This document shows, in pieces, positions 9,552 to 20,459 of a DNA stretch of 64,000 nt. Source of the DNA: Mesostigma viride (Eukaryota > Streptophyta > Mesostigmatophyceae > Mesostigmatales > Mesostigmataceae); the NCBI GenBank assembly GCA_009746045.1, contig RPFO01000085.1, positions 62,001-126,000 on the forward strand, read 5' to 3'. The notes beneath the pieces are model-generated. The model saw nothing but the letters and a program-made list of their open reading frames with translations, searched no databases and was not told the origin of the DNA. A program made the translations under genes and the position numbers. Position 1 is the first letter of the stretch. Every line of letters starts with the position of its first letter.

Positions 9552-12500
9552 ATGTTGCCAGCACTGGGCGCGCTGCGTCGCGCGGCGCGTGACCTCTTCT
9601 CCCTCCACCACCTGCGCAAGGGGAGCAAGGACCTGGTCACTTCCCGCTGGTTCACGCACTTCATCCTCGGGGTGGTCATCATCAACACGGCGCTCATCGG
9701 CGTGCAGACCGACACGCGCGTGGACATGGCCGCAGGTGTGTCCATGAGATGGGACACCAACCCCTTTCTCTAGAACTTGGGACGCGGACCCCTTTCTCTA
9801 GAACTTGGGACACCGAACCCTTGTTGGGCTCGCCTCTACGGCTGCGCGCGGCACCCCCTTAAGATCTTGTTGCTTGCGCCCTTTAGGTCTTGTTGCTTGC
9901 AAAGCCGTAGGTTCTCCGCGCCTGCCATTCCATGCCGAGTCATGCGATGAAAAAGTTTATGGCTCTGTCGTTGGTACCTGTGATTGCATGCGTGCCGCGC
10001 GCCTGCATGCCATGACGAAAAGAGCGTACGATCAGTTCAACAAGGCTCCTGTTTGACGGAACTTTGACCATCAAAGGGACATGGCATCTGCTTGCCCAGG
10101 TTTGGGGTGCGTGTGTGTGCCTATGGTCAGGTATGGTGTGTGTTTGTGTGTGTGCCCATGTCTGCCGTGTGTGGGGCGGTTGTATTGGACGGTAGCAGCG
10201 CTGTCTATGGCTCCACTATTACCTGGTGGGCTCCTCTTGCTGGTTTGTGATGGTGCCCAGGTATCAGCGGTGGTGTTCATCGCTTCTTTCGTTTGCTCCT
10301 TGCCCCCAACCCCCCAGGGTGGCACCAGGCCCTTGTCGATGCGGCCTTCAACGGCATCTACATCGGGGAGATCGGCATTAAGCTGTTCGTCTACCAGCGC
10401 CGCTTCTTCGACAGCAAGTGGAACATATTCGGTGGGTGGAGCTCCCTCCGTACCCTACTTCATCCTTTTTGGCTTCTTCGCTTCCTTGAGGCTTTGCTCC
10501 TCAAGCGTTCTTCCCACAGCAATTGGAATGTATTCGGTGGGTTCCAAAGCCAGCTGTCGACATCATGACATTCGTTGGGTGGTCTTGGTGGCTGCTCCTC
10601 AACAGTTCCTATCGCGTCGCAAGGCATTCATTCAATTGGCGGATTGCGATGTTTTTGTTTCAGCCCGGTGGACCCTGTACAGTTTTGGTGGGTGGCACTC
10701 ACAAGTACATTACTCACTTAATTCTCAACGGCTACTCGTTCATTGTCAGTTGATGCTACTGCCATCTTAAGCAGAACAGAATGTTTGTAGCGGAATGGAA
10801 ACCACCCTATGTAGGACTTGGGAAGGCAGTGAAAGCGGGCGTGCAACGCCACGTACTTGGAGTGGGGATAGACACGAGCCGAGATGACCTTGGTGACCTA
10901 TGTTCAACTTCTTGCAAGCGGTTGTGGGATGGCAGGCTAATTTTGGCAAGGGTTGCTTGGAAGAGGTAGGGTGCAAGGATTGGAAAAAGGGTGACTAGAT
11001 AGATGCCTAACGCGGAGCAGACAGAAGCATTATTGCTGGAGGACCTGGTGGTGAATGCCATTGTTTACAGGGCCATGGTCTACCTGCTTGCTTGTGGAGA
11101 CACGCACTATGGGTGTACACCACCTGCCCGACACTTGCACACGTTATCGATGCGTGCTTGCGTGCGCACCCACCCACCCTTCCGCATGCCGCGCTAGCGC
11201 ACAGTGTTTCGATTAGTGGCGATACACCGCCAAATGTGGCGGTGTGGCACTTTTTTTGGCAAAATGTGGCGTTGCCACCCACTTTGACAGGGCTCCCAAG
11301 AAGCCACAATTTGGCCGTGCTGTTCTACTTTGTAGTTTCGTTTCGCCACAGGGTGGCCGTGCCTGAAGTTCACTCTAGTACAGGTTACGCCACAATTGGC
11401 GGTGTCAGCCGGTCTTCCGGCCGGCGTTCCGCCACAAGCCTCCCTAGTACTAGACTACTACTATGAGTACTAATATGACTGACTGACTTACTGACTGCAT
11501 AGTGCATGGCCAAGAGCCCGGCCAAGAGCCCGGCCAAGAGCCCGGCCAAGTGCCAAGTGGCAAGCCAGTGGCCCGCTGCCAGAGACCATAGTGCACTGTG
11601 CAGACTGCAGCTTGTGTGCATTTTCACTTTTCAGGCTTCAGCTGGCTGGCGGCCGCCGGCCTGGCGCCTCAGTTATCAATAAGACACTCGCCAGCCATAC
11701 TGCATTGACTAGGTTTATTTATCTACTAGGTCGGTATGGTATCTACTAGGGCTATTACCGACTAGGTCGGTAATTTTCAACAGACCCCTCCGGAGGTGCA
11801 CACCCCTTCACGCCGTTTTATTAAAAATCGGACCCATTTTAACGTGAACTAGGTACCGCCGTACCCAGTTCGTACACAGCGGTTCCACCACCAGATTCTC
11901 GGGCGGTTATGGGAGTTACGTTGGAGTTACGCGATCCGATCTTGCTACGGCCGCATCGATCCCCGCCTTGATGGCTTGCCTCGAGGAGCACCGCAAGATG
12001 AAAAATTGGCTAGATCGAGCCGTCCACGTGTAAATTTGTGCCCGTAGCTTTTTAATAAAAGTTCGTATAAACCCAGCCTAATGTGTTTCGACTTTCGGCA
12101 CTAGTAATCGTTGTTGTTAATTTACCAAGTAGGAAAAATCCTCTTGTGTACAGCCAGTACGGCGCCGCGCCGCGCTGACCCCGCTGCCGGCAGGGTCATT
12201 TGCCGCACCAAAAAGCCAGCCCGCCACACGTGGCCGTGCCAAGCCCAATTTTAATTGGCTTAAAGCCACACATTGGCCGAGTAAACTGAAGTTTTCATAG
12301 TTATAAACGCCACAAGTGGCCTAGCGCCACGAGTACCGAAAACCTTAATCGAACCACTGCTAGCGCATGCAACGACCACCCACATGCCGCGCTAGCGCAC
12401 GCAACGACCACCCACATGCGGCGCTAGCGCACGCAACGACCACTCGCATGCCGCGCTAGCGCACGCAACGACCACTCACATGCCGCGCTAGCGCACGCAA

Positions 12501-15500
12501 CGACCACTCACATGCCGCGCTAGCGCACGCAACGACCACTCACATGCGGCGCTAGCGCACGCAGCGACCACTCACATGCCGCGCTAGCGCACGCAACGAC
12601 CACTCACATGCGGCGCTAGCGCACGCAGCGACCACTCACATGCCGCGCTAGCTCATGCAACGACCACTCGCATGCCGCGCTAGCGCACGCAACGACCACC
12701 TACATGCCGCGCTAGCGCACGCAAGGACCACTTGCATGCCGCGCTTGCACCAGTGACAGCTGACGCCGTTGCCTGCTTGTCCAACTAGGACGCACCGGGG
12801 CTGCCACCAACCGGTCCCCTTACCAACCACAATGCTTGCGCAGCCACCAACCAGCCAGCCAAAAACGAATCAGAGCAATAATGTGAATTGAAAAATAATG
12901 ACGATAATAAACTATAGCCGCGACATCATTGCATGCATCATTGCTTGCACCGCAACCCTTGTGCATGCGCCGCCCCCCTTGTGCACCCACACTCCACAGA
13001 CATGGCGGTCGTGGGGGTGAGCATGCTGGATTACCTCAAGCTGCTGCTGGCGAACTTTGCCATTGACCCGACCATCTTTCGCCTGCTGAGGCTCTTCCGC
13101 GCCCTGCGCGCGCTCAGGGCGCTGAGGTGAGCTCCTTCCTGTAGATAACTTGTGCCGGCAACCATGCGCGCGGAGGTTAGACCTTTGCAGTCACGACAGC
13201 CATGCGCCACCCCAACATACCACGCGCGAACTATCTTGCTGCAATAATGTGCAAGTCCTGCTTGGTCAGCGCCGCAGTAAACCCTTGCTGAATTCAACGT
13301 GCTGGCAGATGCATAAGAGTCTACAACTTGTGAATAACCACCTACCGCTTCCCACAGCGGCAACCCTTAGTCCTCATGATCCACGATCGACAGAATTTCT
13401 TGTGTCATCTTTGAGGCTGATGTAATAGTACAATGCCGTAGTTTAGACTTCTAGAAACAGATATTGGTATATCTGAATGTGTGTCCGCTGTCAAATGCAT
13501 CTGAGAGCGGATGTCAGCATCAGAGAGCGGATGTCAGCATCTGAGAGCGGATGTCAGCATCTGAGAGCGGATGTCAGCATCTGAGAGCGGATGTCAGCAT
13601 CTGAGAGCGGATGTCTGAGAGCAGATGTCAGCATCTGAGAGCGGATGTCAGCATCTGAAAGTGGATGTCAGCATCTGAGCGCGGATGTCAGCATCTGAGA
13701 GCGGATGTCAGCATCAGAGAACGGGCAAGTGCCAGGTCTTAGGTGTCCGTGTCCGCATACTTACGTTCGCTGTACAAGGCTTGTAGCTTTAGGTGGCTCG
13801 TTGAGGTGGCTCGTGATCCACGCTGGGGAGTGGCAGGGGTTCAGCTTAAGGGACAAAAAGGTCAAATCTTCACGTGAGGTGCCCAAAACACTTCAATGGT
13901 AACAACCCTATATGAGAAGTCAACGCATTGATGTTTCGGGCACAGAAGGCAGCAAGTGGACGTAAGAAAATGCTACGGCTTCACATGCATCATCGACACA
14001 ACCAGTTGACGCCAGGGTATTTGAGTCACTCACGACGGTCTTCCCCCCCTACCCCCCCTACGGTGTCCTTGTGACACGACAGCAGGGTGAAAAATCAACA
14101 ATGTTGGTGGCCCAACGCAAAGGCGAACGTTACATTTGCCCACACTCTTAGCAATAGCACTGGCCGGAGCAACGACAGGCCTGTTGGTCTCGAGTGGGCA
14201 GGAGGGTGGAAATAGTGCGGACAACACTGCTTGTATGCATTGAATCAGATCAGGGAACTGCAGCGTAATGCAAACACCTGTGCAACCACATGTTGTCATA
14301 CCCATACAAAGGAGGCTCACTGGTGTCCAAATTTCAAGGGACATACGTGGGAGGCTGTTCCATAGACTAGACATCACAAGGGATCCCTATCCCTTTGCGT
14401 CGTGAAGAACGCCTGGTACTGCTCCTTTCCGTTTCAATACAGAATAGCAAATTACCCCTTTTGATTCCATCGGCTACAACTGGTGAACGCATTTCTTGCT
14501 GGGAGTTGGGAGCACCTGTCCTTTGCATCCTAGTCCACCGTTGCTCCTACCCCGCCACTTGTGTCAACTGACCACCGTCCGTGTCGGCTTACCGATCCTG
14601 CCACTCGCCCACACACACACACCGCCGCCCCCGGCAGGGTGCTGCGCACAATCGCCTTCTTCAAGAGCCTGCAGGTCATCGTGCACACGGTGCTGCGCTC
14701 AATCCCTGCGCTTGGCAGCATCGTGATGCTCCTGCTGCTGCTGCTGTGTACGTTGGGTGGAGTTGACATGGTAGGCATTGTACAGATAACGTCTTCGCTG
14801 CTGCTGCTGCTGCTGCTGCTGCTGGTAGTGGTGGTGGTGGTGGGGTGGGGGTGGGCGGGGGCGGTGGTGGCGGTGGTGGTGGTGGCGGCGGCGGCGGCAG
14901 CGGCCGCCGCCGCGAACGCTCACAAGACTAAGAGGGTGGCATTGGGACCGTCCTTGTTACTGCTGTTGCATCTGTTCCTGCTGCCTACAATGGCACCGCG
15001 GTCAATACTGGCCGTGGCACAAGATGAACTCACAATCCGCACGGCTGTCGCCGATAATGGGGTTGTTGAGGAGGCTATAATAGTCAACGATTCGGTTCGA
15101 TCGGCTCTCAGGCCTGTATTTAGCCAGGCCGGGTTACACCGGGGCTGGGTGACACCAGGGTAAGGGATTCGGACACCGGTCGGCATTCCGTGCATTTCAC
15201 TCCCACTCCAGTTTTGGACCCCACCCCTTGGGTCCCTGCGGCGCTTCTTCCGAAGCCGTAGCTCAAACGCCTCACCGCGGTGCCCTCCTTGCCCCCTTGC
15301 CCCCTTGCCCCCTTGCCCCCTTGCCCCCTTGCCCCCTTGCCCCCTTGCCCCCTTGCCCCCTTGCCCCTTGCCCCCTTGCCCCCTTGCCCCCTTGCCCCCT
15401 TGCCCCCTTGCCCCCTTGCCCCCTTGCCCCCTTGCCCCCTTGCCCCCTTGCCCCCTTGCCCCCTTGCCCCCTTGCCCCCTTGCCCCCTTGCCCCCTTGCC

Positions 15501-18500
15501 CCCTTGCCCCCTTGCCCCCTCGCCCCCTTGCACCGGTCGCTGCCTCATGGCCTTTTTCTATCCCCCTGCCCCCCCTTGCCCTCCCAGACGTGTTTGCCAT
15601 CATTGGCCGCAGCCTCTACGGCGAGGTCTACCCGCAGCGCTTCGGCAACATCTGGCTGGCGGCCTTCTCCCTGTTCCAGATGCTCACCCTGGACGACTGG
15701 TACAGCTTCTACACGGACATGCGGCAGACAAAGCCGTCCATCCTCATATACTTGGTGGTCTTCATCATCATCGGTGCGTGTGCTATCAACGTAGATAGTG
15801 GTACCACTGGTGAAGCTTCTTCGGCGACATGAGAGAGAGAAAGCTGTCCATCTTACTCGATTTGGTGGTCTTCATCATCATCGGTGCGTGTGCTAGCAAG
15901 ATGAAATATTGGTGTATCAGTTTGTGCGTGTGTGTGGTCACTATAGTATTGTGTGTGTGTGTGCGCGCGCGCGTGTGTGTTGTGTGTGTGTGTGTTTCAG
16001 TGTGTGTGGTTTAAGACATCCAGGAGGTGTAACCGTCCATCTTGCTAGACCTGGTGGTCTTCATCATCATCCGTGCACGTTTGTTCGGAGCATTGGGCAT
16101 TGTAGTCTCTACAGAGGTGGCAAATTCCACGACTTACATTGACGGTGCCAAGGAGGTCCTTGGCCTGTCGTTGTTCTCTGGCGCCCATGGATCTTGGCTC
16201 GAGAGAACAATAATCATGGGGGCTTGGCTCAATCCCCGCAGCCTCCACACCCAGTTCCTTTAGGGCACAAGCATATGCACGTTGAATGGGGCGTCCAGTG
16301 TGACGGTTGGCACTTTAAAAGCTTCAACCGGTCAAGCTATGTGTGCCACCGCATTGGTCTTGCGTACACCCCCATATTCCACCCGTGCCGCTGCCGTCCC
16401 TTGTCATTTGTCATGCTCCGCAGGTAGTTAGGGGGCCCCTGCATGCTGTGAGCCAAAGGACCCAGGACCTGATGACTAAATATACAGCCTATGAGCATCA
16501 TGAAGCTGCTGTCTTGCAAAACGCTCCTAGCGTACCTTGGGCTGTGAGCGATGCCCACCTGTCGAGACCTCGCTAACCATTCTTGGAAGCAGAGATGGGC
16601 CGGATTCTCATTCGCTGATCTTCTTCGTTTGGTTGACTCTAAGTTATCTAGTTCTTGCGCGCCGCATGCTTTGTTCTGCTCACTCCCGAGCGCACGGCTC
16701 TTGTCTTGCGAGTCGTGTCATGTGCTGCGCTTCTTGTCCTGCTCACTAGCGCATGGCTCTTTTCTTCTCTCCCTCACCACAGGTTTTCCAAGGCACTTCT
16801 TGGCTGGCCCTTTCGGCTTTCTGTGCCCTGTATTTCTTGCACGCTCGCTACGGCGGTGCTCTTGCCTCGCTACCGCATGACAACATCGTGCTTGTGTCTT
16901 CCGTACCGTCATGAACGTGGCGGACAGAGACGTTCATCTTCATGAATCTCTTCATCGCCGTCATCGTCAACAACCTTCAGATCAACCAGCGCAAGTACCA
17001 CAGGGAGAAGAGGGAGGTGAGCGCGGGGATGACAGTAGAAGAGGATCATCAAGCAGGGAGAGTAAAGTATCAGTAGAACACCTGTTTTATGTCCCGCCGG
17101 CCGCGCGGGTTTCAGGCATCAGACAATTAAGTCATAGATTAAATATGGGAAATTGTGGGCCGGCTGCCCTTGGTCAGGCCGCGCGCCACTAGTCCTTGGG
17201 CAGCTAGAACGGAATGTACGACATTGCTGAAAAAACAGCGTCACATGCTAGTGACGTGACGGTCGCCACTTGTCAGTGGCCATATTTTGCGACGAAAGCA
17301 CTTTGCGTGGCAAGCCCTAGAGGGCTTTGAAAGTACGAGTAGGAATATTTTAAAGCTTGTATATTTCGTATCGAGTTTGTGACGCAAGTCTGACGTTACA
17401 CGGAAAGTGAATGACGGTTGTCAACGGCTGTCCTGCTTGGCCGAAGGGGAATATAGCCAAACGCCGTTTGACGTCTAGGTAGTTTCTTTCACCCGCCCAC
17501 CCACCCCTTTTTTTTCTCTGTTGCTGGGGGCATAACCATTTTGTGTATAGTTTTATAAAGTACTATCAAACAGGGAGGAGAGGGAGGTGAACGCTTGGGA
17601 TGATGGTAGAGGACACCCATCAATAGCATGTTTGTGAACTGCAAACAAGGGGAAGAGGTATTTGAGCGCGTGGAAGAGCAATATCAAACAGGGAGGAGAG
17701 GGAGATGGGTGATCCATTGGATGATGACAGCGGACACCTGTGAATAGCACCCGTTCGAGCATCGGTGGTGCGCTGAACTGAGGGTTTCTGGAACCCAGTA
17801 TTAGAGAAAATAGATATATAATAGTATCAGAGAATGCAGTCAATCATCCTGTAGTCAGTATAATGGTATCAGAGAATGCAGTCAATCATCCTGTAGTCAG
17901 TATAATAGTATTAGAGAATGCAGTCAATCATCCTGTAGTCAGTACAATAGTATTAGGGAATGCAGTCAATCATCCTGTAGTCAGGCTAATAGTATCAGAG
18001 AATGCAGTCAATCATCCTGTAGTCAGTATAATGGTATTAGAGAATGCAGTCAATCATCCTGTAGTCAGGCTAATAGTATTAGAGAATGCAGTCAATCATC
18101 CTGTAGTCAGTATATTAGTATAAGAGAATGCAGTCAATCATCCTGTAGTCAGGCGGACCCTCGCGCTTCTCTGCACTGTGCCCGTTTACCTGCTGTTGAA
18201 TCCGATCCTTGCTCTGGGCGTGCCGGCCTTTGGATCCGCTCCTTGAGCAAGGTGGCCATGCCATCGCCGCATTGGAAAGCGGTGGTCACCGTAGCCTTCC
18301 AAGGTCACTGTTTTGGTGGTCACGTGTGGGAATACGTGCCATTCTGCCAAGTACCTGCGATAATGCCCACACGTGGCTGTGTGCCTCTTTGGGAGACTGG
18401 CACGCCTGTGGTGTCTGCCATAAGAATGCATTTGGGATCATGTAGACAGTGCCTACAGACAATCGGTTGGATGCTCGGCCACAGCCCTGAGAACAACGAT

Positions 18501-20459
18501 AGTGAGGAACATAGTCCACGCGACACCCCACCCATGAGAAGAAGGGTACTGTGAGAGCAAGGTATGAACGGTATCAGGGATGCTGGTTTCACCCCTTTTC
18601 GACCTATGTTAATGCCGTAGTGTTTTGGTTGCGCCGTGATGCGCATGCCTGATATCAGCATCATGCATCGCGCATCCATGCTGCAACTCGTGTTCACATT
18701 TTCTGCCTCGCAGAGCGAAAAGCGCAAGAGCACCAAATCAGCTGGCGCGTCCGTGACGGTCGAAGCAGCGCCCAGCGCGGGGGAGGAGGGGGGCAAGTTA
18801 AAGAAACCGGTCAGTGGCGAGGGGGGAGGAGGGGGGGGAGTGGCGAGGGTGGTCACAAGGGGGTGAGGGCGGGGGCCGGGCGGAGGGGGGGAGGGGACAT
18901 GCCGGTCCTGAGGGCCCATGGTGTTCGGGGACGAATGATTGTTAGGGACTTGATACTGCCAATAGCCAATAGCAACGATGATGCGTCCGGCACCAGTCAT
19001 TTGAATAGGAATGGTGGCTTGTGTTGTCGGTTGCAACACGTTTGTTGGTATGAGAGTGGACATGCCACACGTCTTTGTTGCTTGTCTTGTTGCATGTCAC
19101 TAAAACAGGAACAGCCAACCCACTATATGTGTGAGCGGCGGGAGACTGCAGTTGGGCAAAACCAACCGTGCTTCGGTGCATTATAAGTCGTTGCCAAAAC
19201 GGCTGCGTGTAGTTGGGGGCCAGGGTAGTTGGTAGAGAACCCAAGCAGGATCTTGGCTCCTGCCTCAACAGGGTGTCCTCCTAGTGCATGTCCGCACGGT
19301 GTCCTCCCAACAAGTGGGCGTGCCATGCCCTCCCAACAGGTGTGTGTGCGGTGTCCTCTCGTGAAGGCTCCACCCTGCCCCTGCAGTAGACCTGTGCGCT
19401 CGGTCACGCTCTGTGGTAGGGCTCGATGCCGTCATGAGAGCTTTGCTGGGATCATGCGGAGCCGGAGACCAATGTTACCAAAATTTCCAATAATTTCCAA
19501 TCATTCACAATGGGATTCAATGGAATTCCACTTGAGCCTTGTTTTGATGGCAACGTTGCCTTGGATGATCGTAGCAGACAGGGATCTTGATGCTAGTGTG
19601 GGTACCTGTCCGTGTGAGTTAGCGTCTTGTATGCTTGCTGATGACCTGCTTCGCTGTGGTGCTTTGATCCCAACGGGGCTTCCTGCGGGGGGGAATGCCA
19701 TCACGCCCGCTCTGGACCGCTGACCTGCAGGGCGGGGGGGACTCGCTGCGGGGGCCAGCGCTCACGCCAGCCTCCTCCATCCGCAGGGCCACCTACACGC
19801 CCTTGGAGGCGAGGGAGAAAGGCAGCATGTTGCTACCGGACATGCCGCTGTGGTACGTATGGCAGTAGCACTACAGCGGTGATCCATGCAGACGACATTA
19901 GCCCGTGTGTGACGAATTGTGGTAGCTGCCCGGCACTGTGTTGTGCTGCTGCTTCTGCTGTCGAGTTGAGGTGCGGATTTTTTTCGCTCTGCAGCCATGC
20001 GGCATCGACCAAAGGCAGTAATGGCTGTTGAGAAGGAAATGAAATTACTTTTATGCTGTACTTGATTTATTTGTTTCACCAAAGGTTGGACAACAACAAT
20101 TAAATGTCCTTAAGAATGAGATATCGGCATGTGTGGTAATTGGTGGTTGTTTCCAAGTACTGCACCTCTCTCTGTTTGTTTCTTCTAGACGTTTGGCTCT
20201 GCCGTGATGCCATCGACAGCATCGCGCTAACTGCTAACATCTACGTTGTGTCATGTTTGCATGTACAAACACCTGGTGGGCACATGGTATCATCACCTGG
20301 TGGGCATGGACTGGGTGGCACGGTCGCAGGCAACGCGAGCTCCACGAGCAGATTTTGGAGCAGCTGGCGTCGGTGGAGGCCAAGGCCAAGGTGTGCCGCA
20401 ACCAGCAGCTGGCGATGGACGACCTGGTGGACATGATGCTGCTGGAGGACGGCCCTTGA
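9552..20459 (+). CDS. CatSper-like single-domain voltage-gated cation channel, nine exons
   Basis: A six-transmembrane ion-transport protein. Exons: 9552-9735, 10318-10431, 13000-13126, 14638-14747, 15588-15773, 16928-17016, 18714-18862, 19787-19852 and 20330-20459. All junctions are GT-AG and in phase, giving 384 residues. S1 is at about 28-50 and S2 at about 68-86. S4 (about 126-147) has seven Arg at three-residue spacing (RLLRLFRALRALRALRVLR). S5 spans the exon 4/5 junction. The pore helix ends in the filter T212-L-D-D-W216, matching the T-x-D-x-W signature of CatSper pores, and S6 ends in MNLFIAVIVNNLQ. After a Lys/Gly-rich linker, a C-terminal heptad-like segment (QRELHEQILEQLASVEAKAK) suggests a coiled coil, as in CatSper subunits. 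Length fits CatSper3/4. The first in-frame ATG was chosen. An alternative is an EukCat-type protist channel. It acts at the plasma or flagellar membrane by inference only. Confidence 0.85.
10405..10700 (+). repeat. Degenerate copies of the exon 2 3' end in intron 2
   Basis: The last codons of exon 2 plus its donor (agcaagtggaacatattcg|gtggg) recur at about 10517-10545 (agcaattggaatgtattcg|gtggg) and, more weakly, at about 10662-10692 (ttttg|gtgggtgg). These duplicates carry an intact GT donor context inside the intron and are potential decoy 5' splice sites. Confidence 0.65.
12355..12750. repeat. 32-bp minisatellite, about 12 units, in channel intron 2
   Basis: Tandem 32-bp units of the form cgcaacgaccactcacatg followed by ccgcgctagcg. 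Each unit contains the self-complementary core GCGCTAGCGC. Single related copies occur further upstream (near 11186). Units differ by a few point changes, and units with gcggcgctagcg alternate with ccgcgctagcg. It lies inside the long intron between exons 2 and 3. Confidence 0.9.
13488..13725. repeat. 20-bp minisatellite, about 11 units, in channel intron 3
   Basis: Tandem copies of gcatctgagagcggatgtca with occasional substitutions and one 10-bp shortened unit near 13612. It sits within the intron between exons 3 and 4 and carries no ORF of interest. Confidence 0.9.
14795..14915. repeat. (CTG)n then (GTG/GCG)n tracts in channel intron 4
   Basis: A run of about ten CTG triplets at 14796-14825 is followed by GTG- and GCG-rich triplets. 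The exon 4 coding end just upstream also contains CTG triplets encoding the Leu run of S5. The intronic tract may be an expanded copy of that exon end, or an independent triplet repeat. Confidence 0.75.
15285..15530. repeat. 8-bp (CCCCCTTG)n repeat upstream of the exon 5 acceptor
   Basis: About 30 tandem octamers fill the intron shortly before the exon 5 splice acceptor at 15587, with one 6-bp-unit slip near 15364. The tract is purely pyrimidine apart from one G per unit. The Pro/Leu/Ala-rich plus-strand frames and the Gly/Gln-rich minus-strand frames over it are repeat artefacts. Confidence 0.9.
15734..16090 (+). repeat. Degenerate copies of the exon 5 3' end in intron 5
   Basis: The end of exon 5 with its donor (ccgtccatcctcatatac to ttggtggtcttcatcatcatcg|gtgcgtgtg) occurs at about 15733-15785. 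It recurs at about 15842-15895 and again at about 16036-16085. The second copy preserves the GTGCGT donor; the third has ccgtgcac in its place. The two downstream copies would still encode the S6 start (LVVFIII) but lie in the intron. They are separated by a TG/GC-rich microsatellite at 15919-16010. Confidence 0.85.
16999..17760 (+). repeat. Degenerate copies of the exon 6 3' end in intron 6
   Basis: The exon 6 end and its donor (cagggagaagagggag|gtgagcg) are followed by gggatgacagtagaag. The same block reappears at about 17570 (cagggaggagagggaggtg, then gggatgatggtagagg), partly at about 17640-17670, and at about 17690 (cagggaggagagggagatg, then ggatgatgacagcgg). As with exons 2, 5 and 9, an exon-intron boundary has been copied downstream. 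Confidence 0.7.
17822..18155. repeat. 42-bp minisatellite, eight units, in channel intron 6
   Basis: Units of about 42 bp: agtatcagagaatgcagtca followed by atcatcctgtagtcagtataat. The unit is a multiple of three, so a plus-strand frame (17863-18123) encodes a 14-residue repeat, but it has no exon context and no homologous domain. I regard it as intronic. Confidence 0.9.

Noticed and set aside
12355-12750. CRISPR-like array of 32-bp repeats
   Set aside because: Units are directly adjacent with no unique spacers, lie in a eukaryotic intron and have no cas genes. It is a minisatellite. The same applies to the arrays at 13488, 17822 and 20677.
14920-15603. 227-codon minus-strand ORF and similar frames over the CCCCCTTG array
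   Set aside because: They exist only because the octamer repeat has no stop codons in several frames, and they cover the exon 5 boundary of the channel gene.
18714-18809. Shorter version of channel exon 7 ending at the GTCAGT donor
   Set aside because: It leaves exon 8 out of phase. The GTGAGG donor after 18862 gives a continuous frame through exons 8 and 9.
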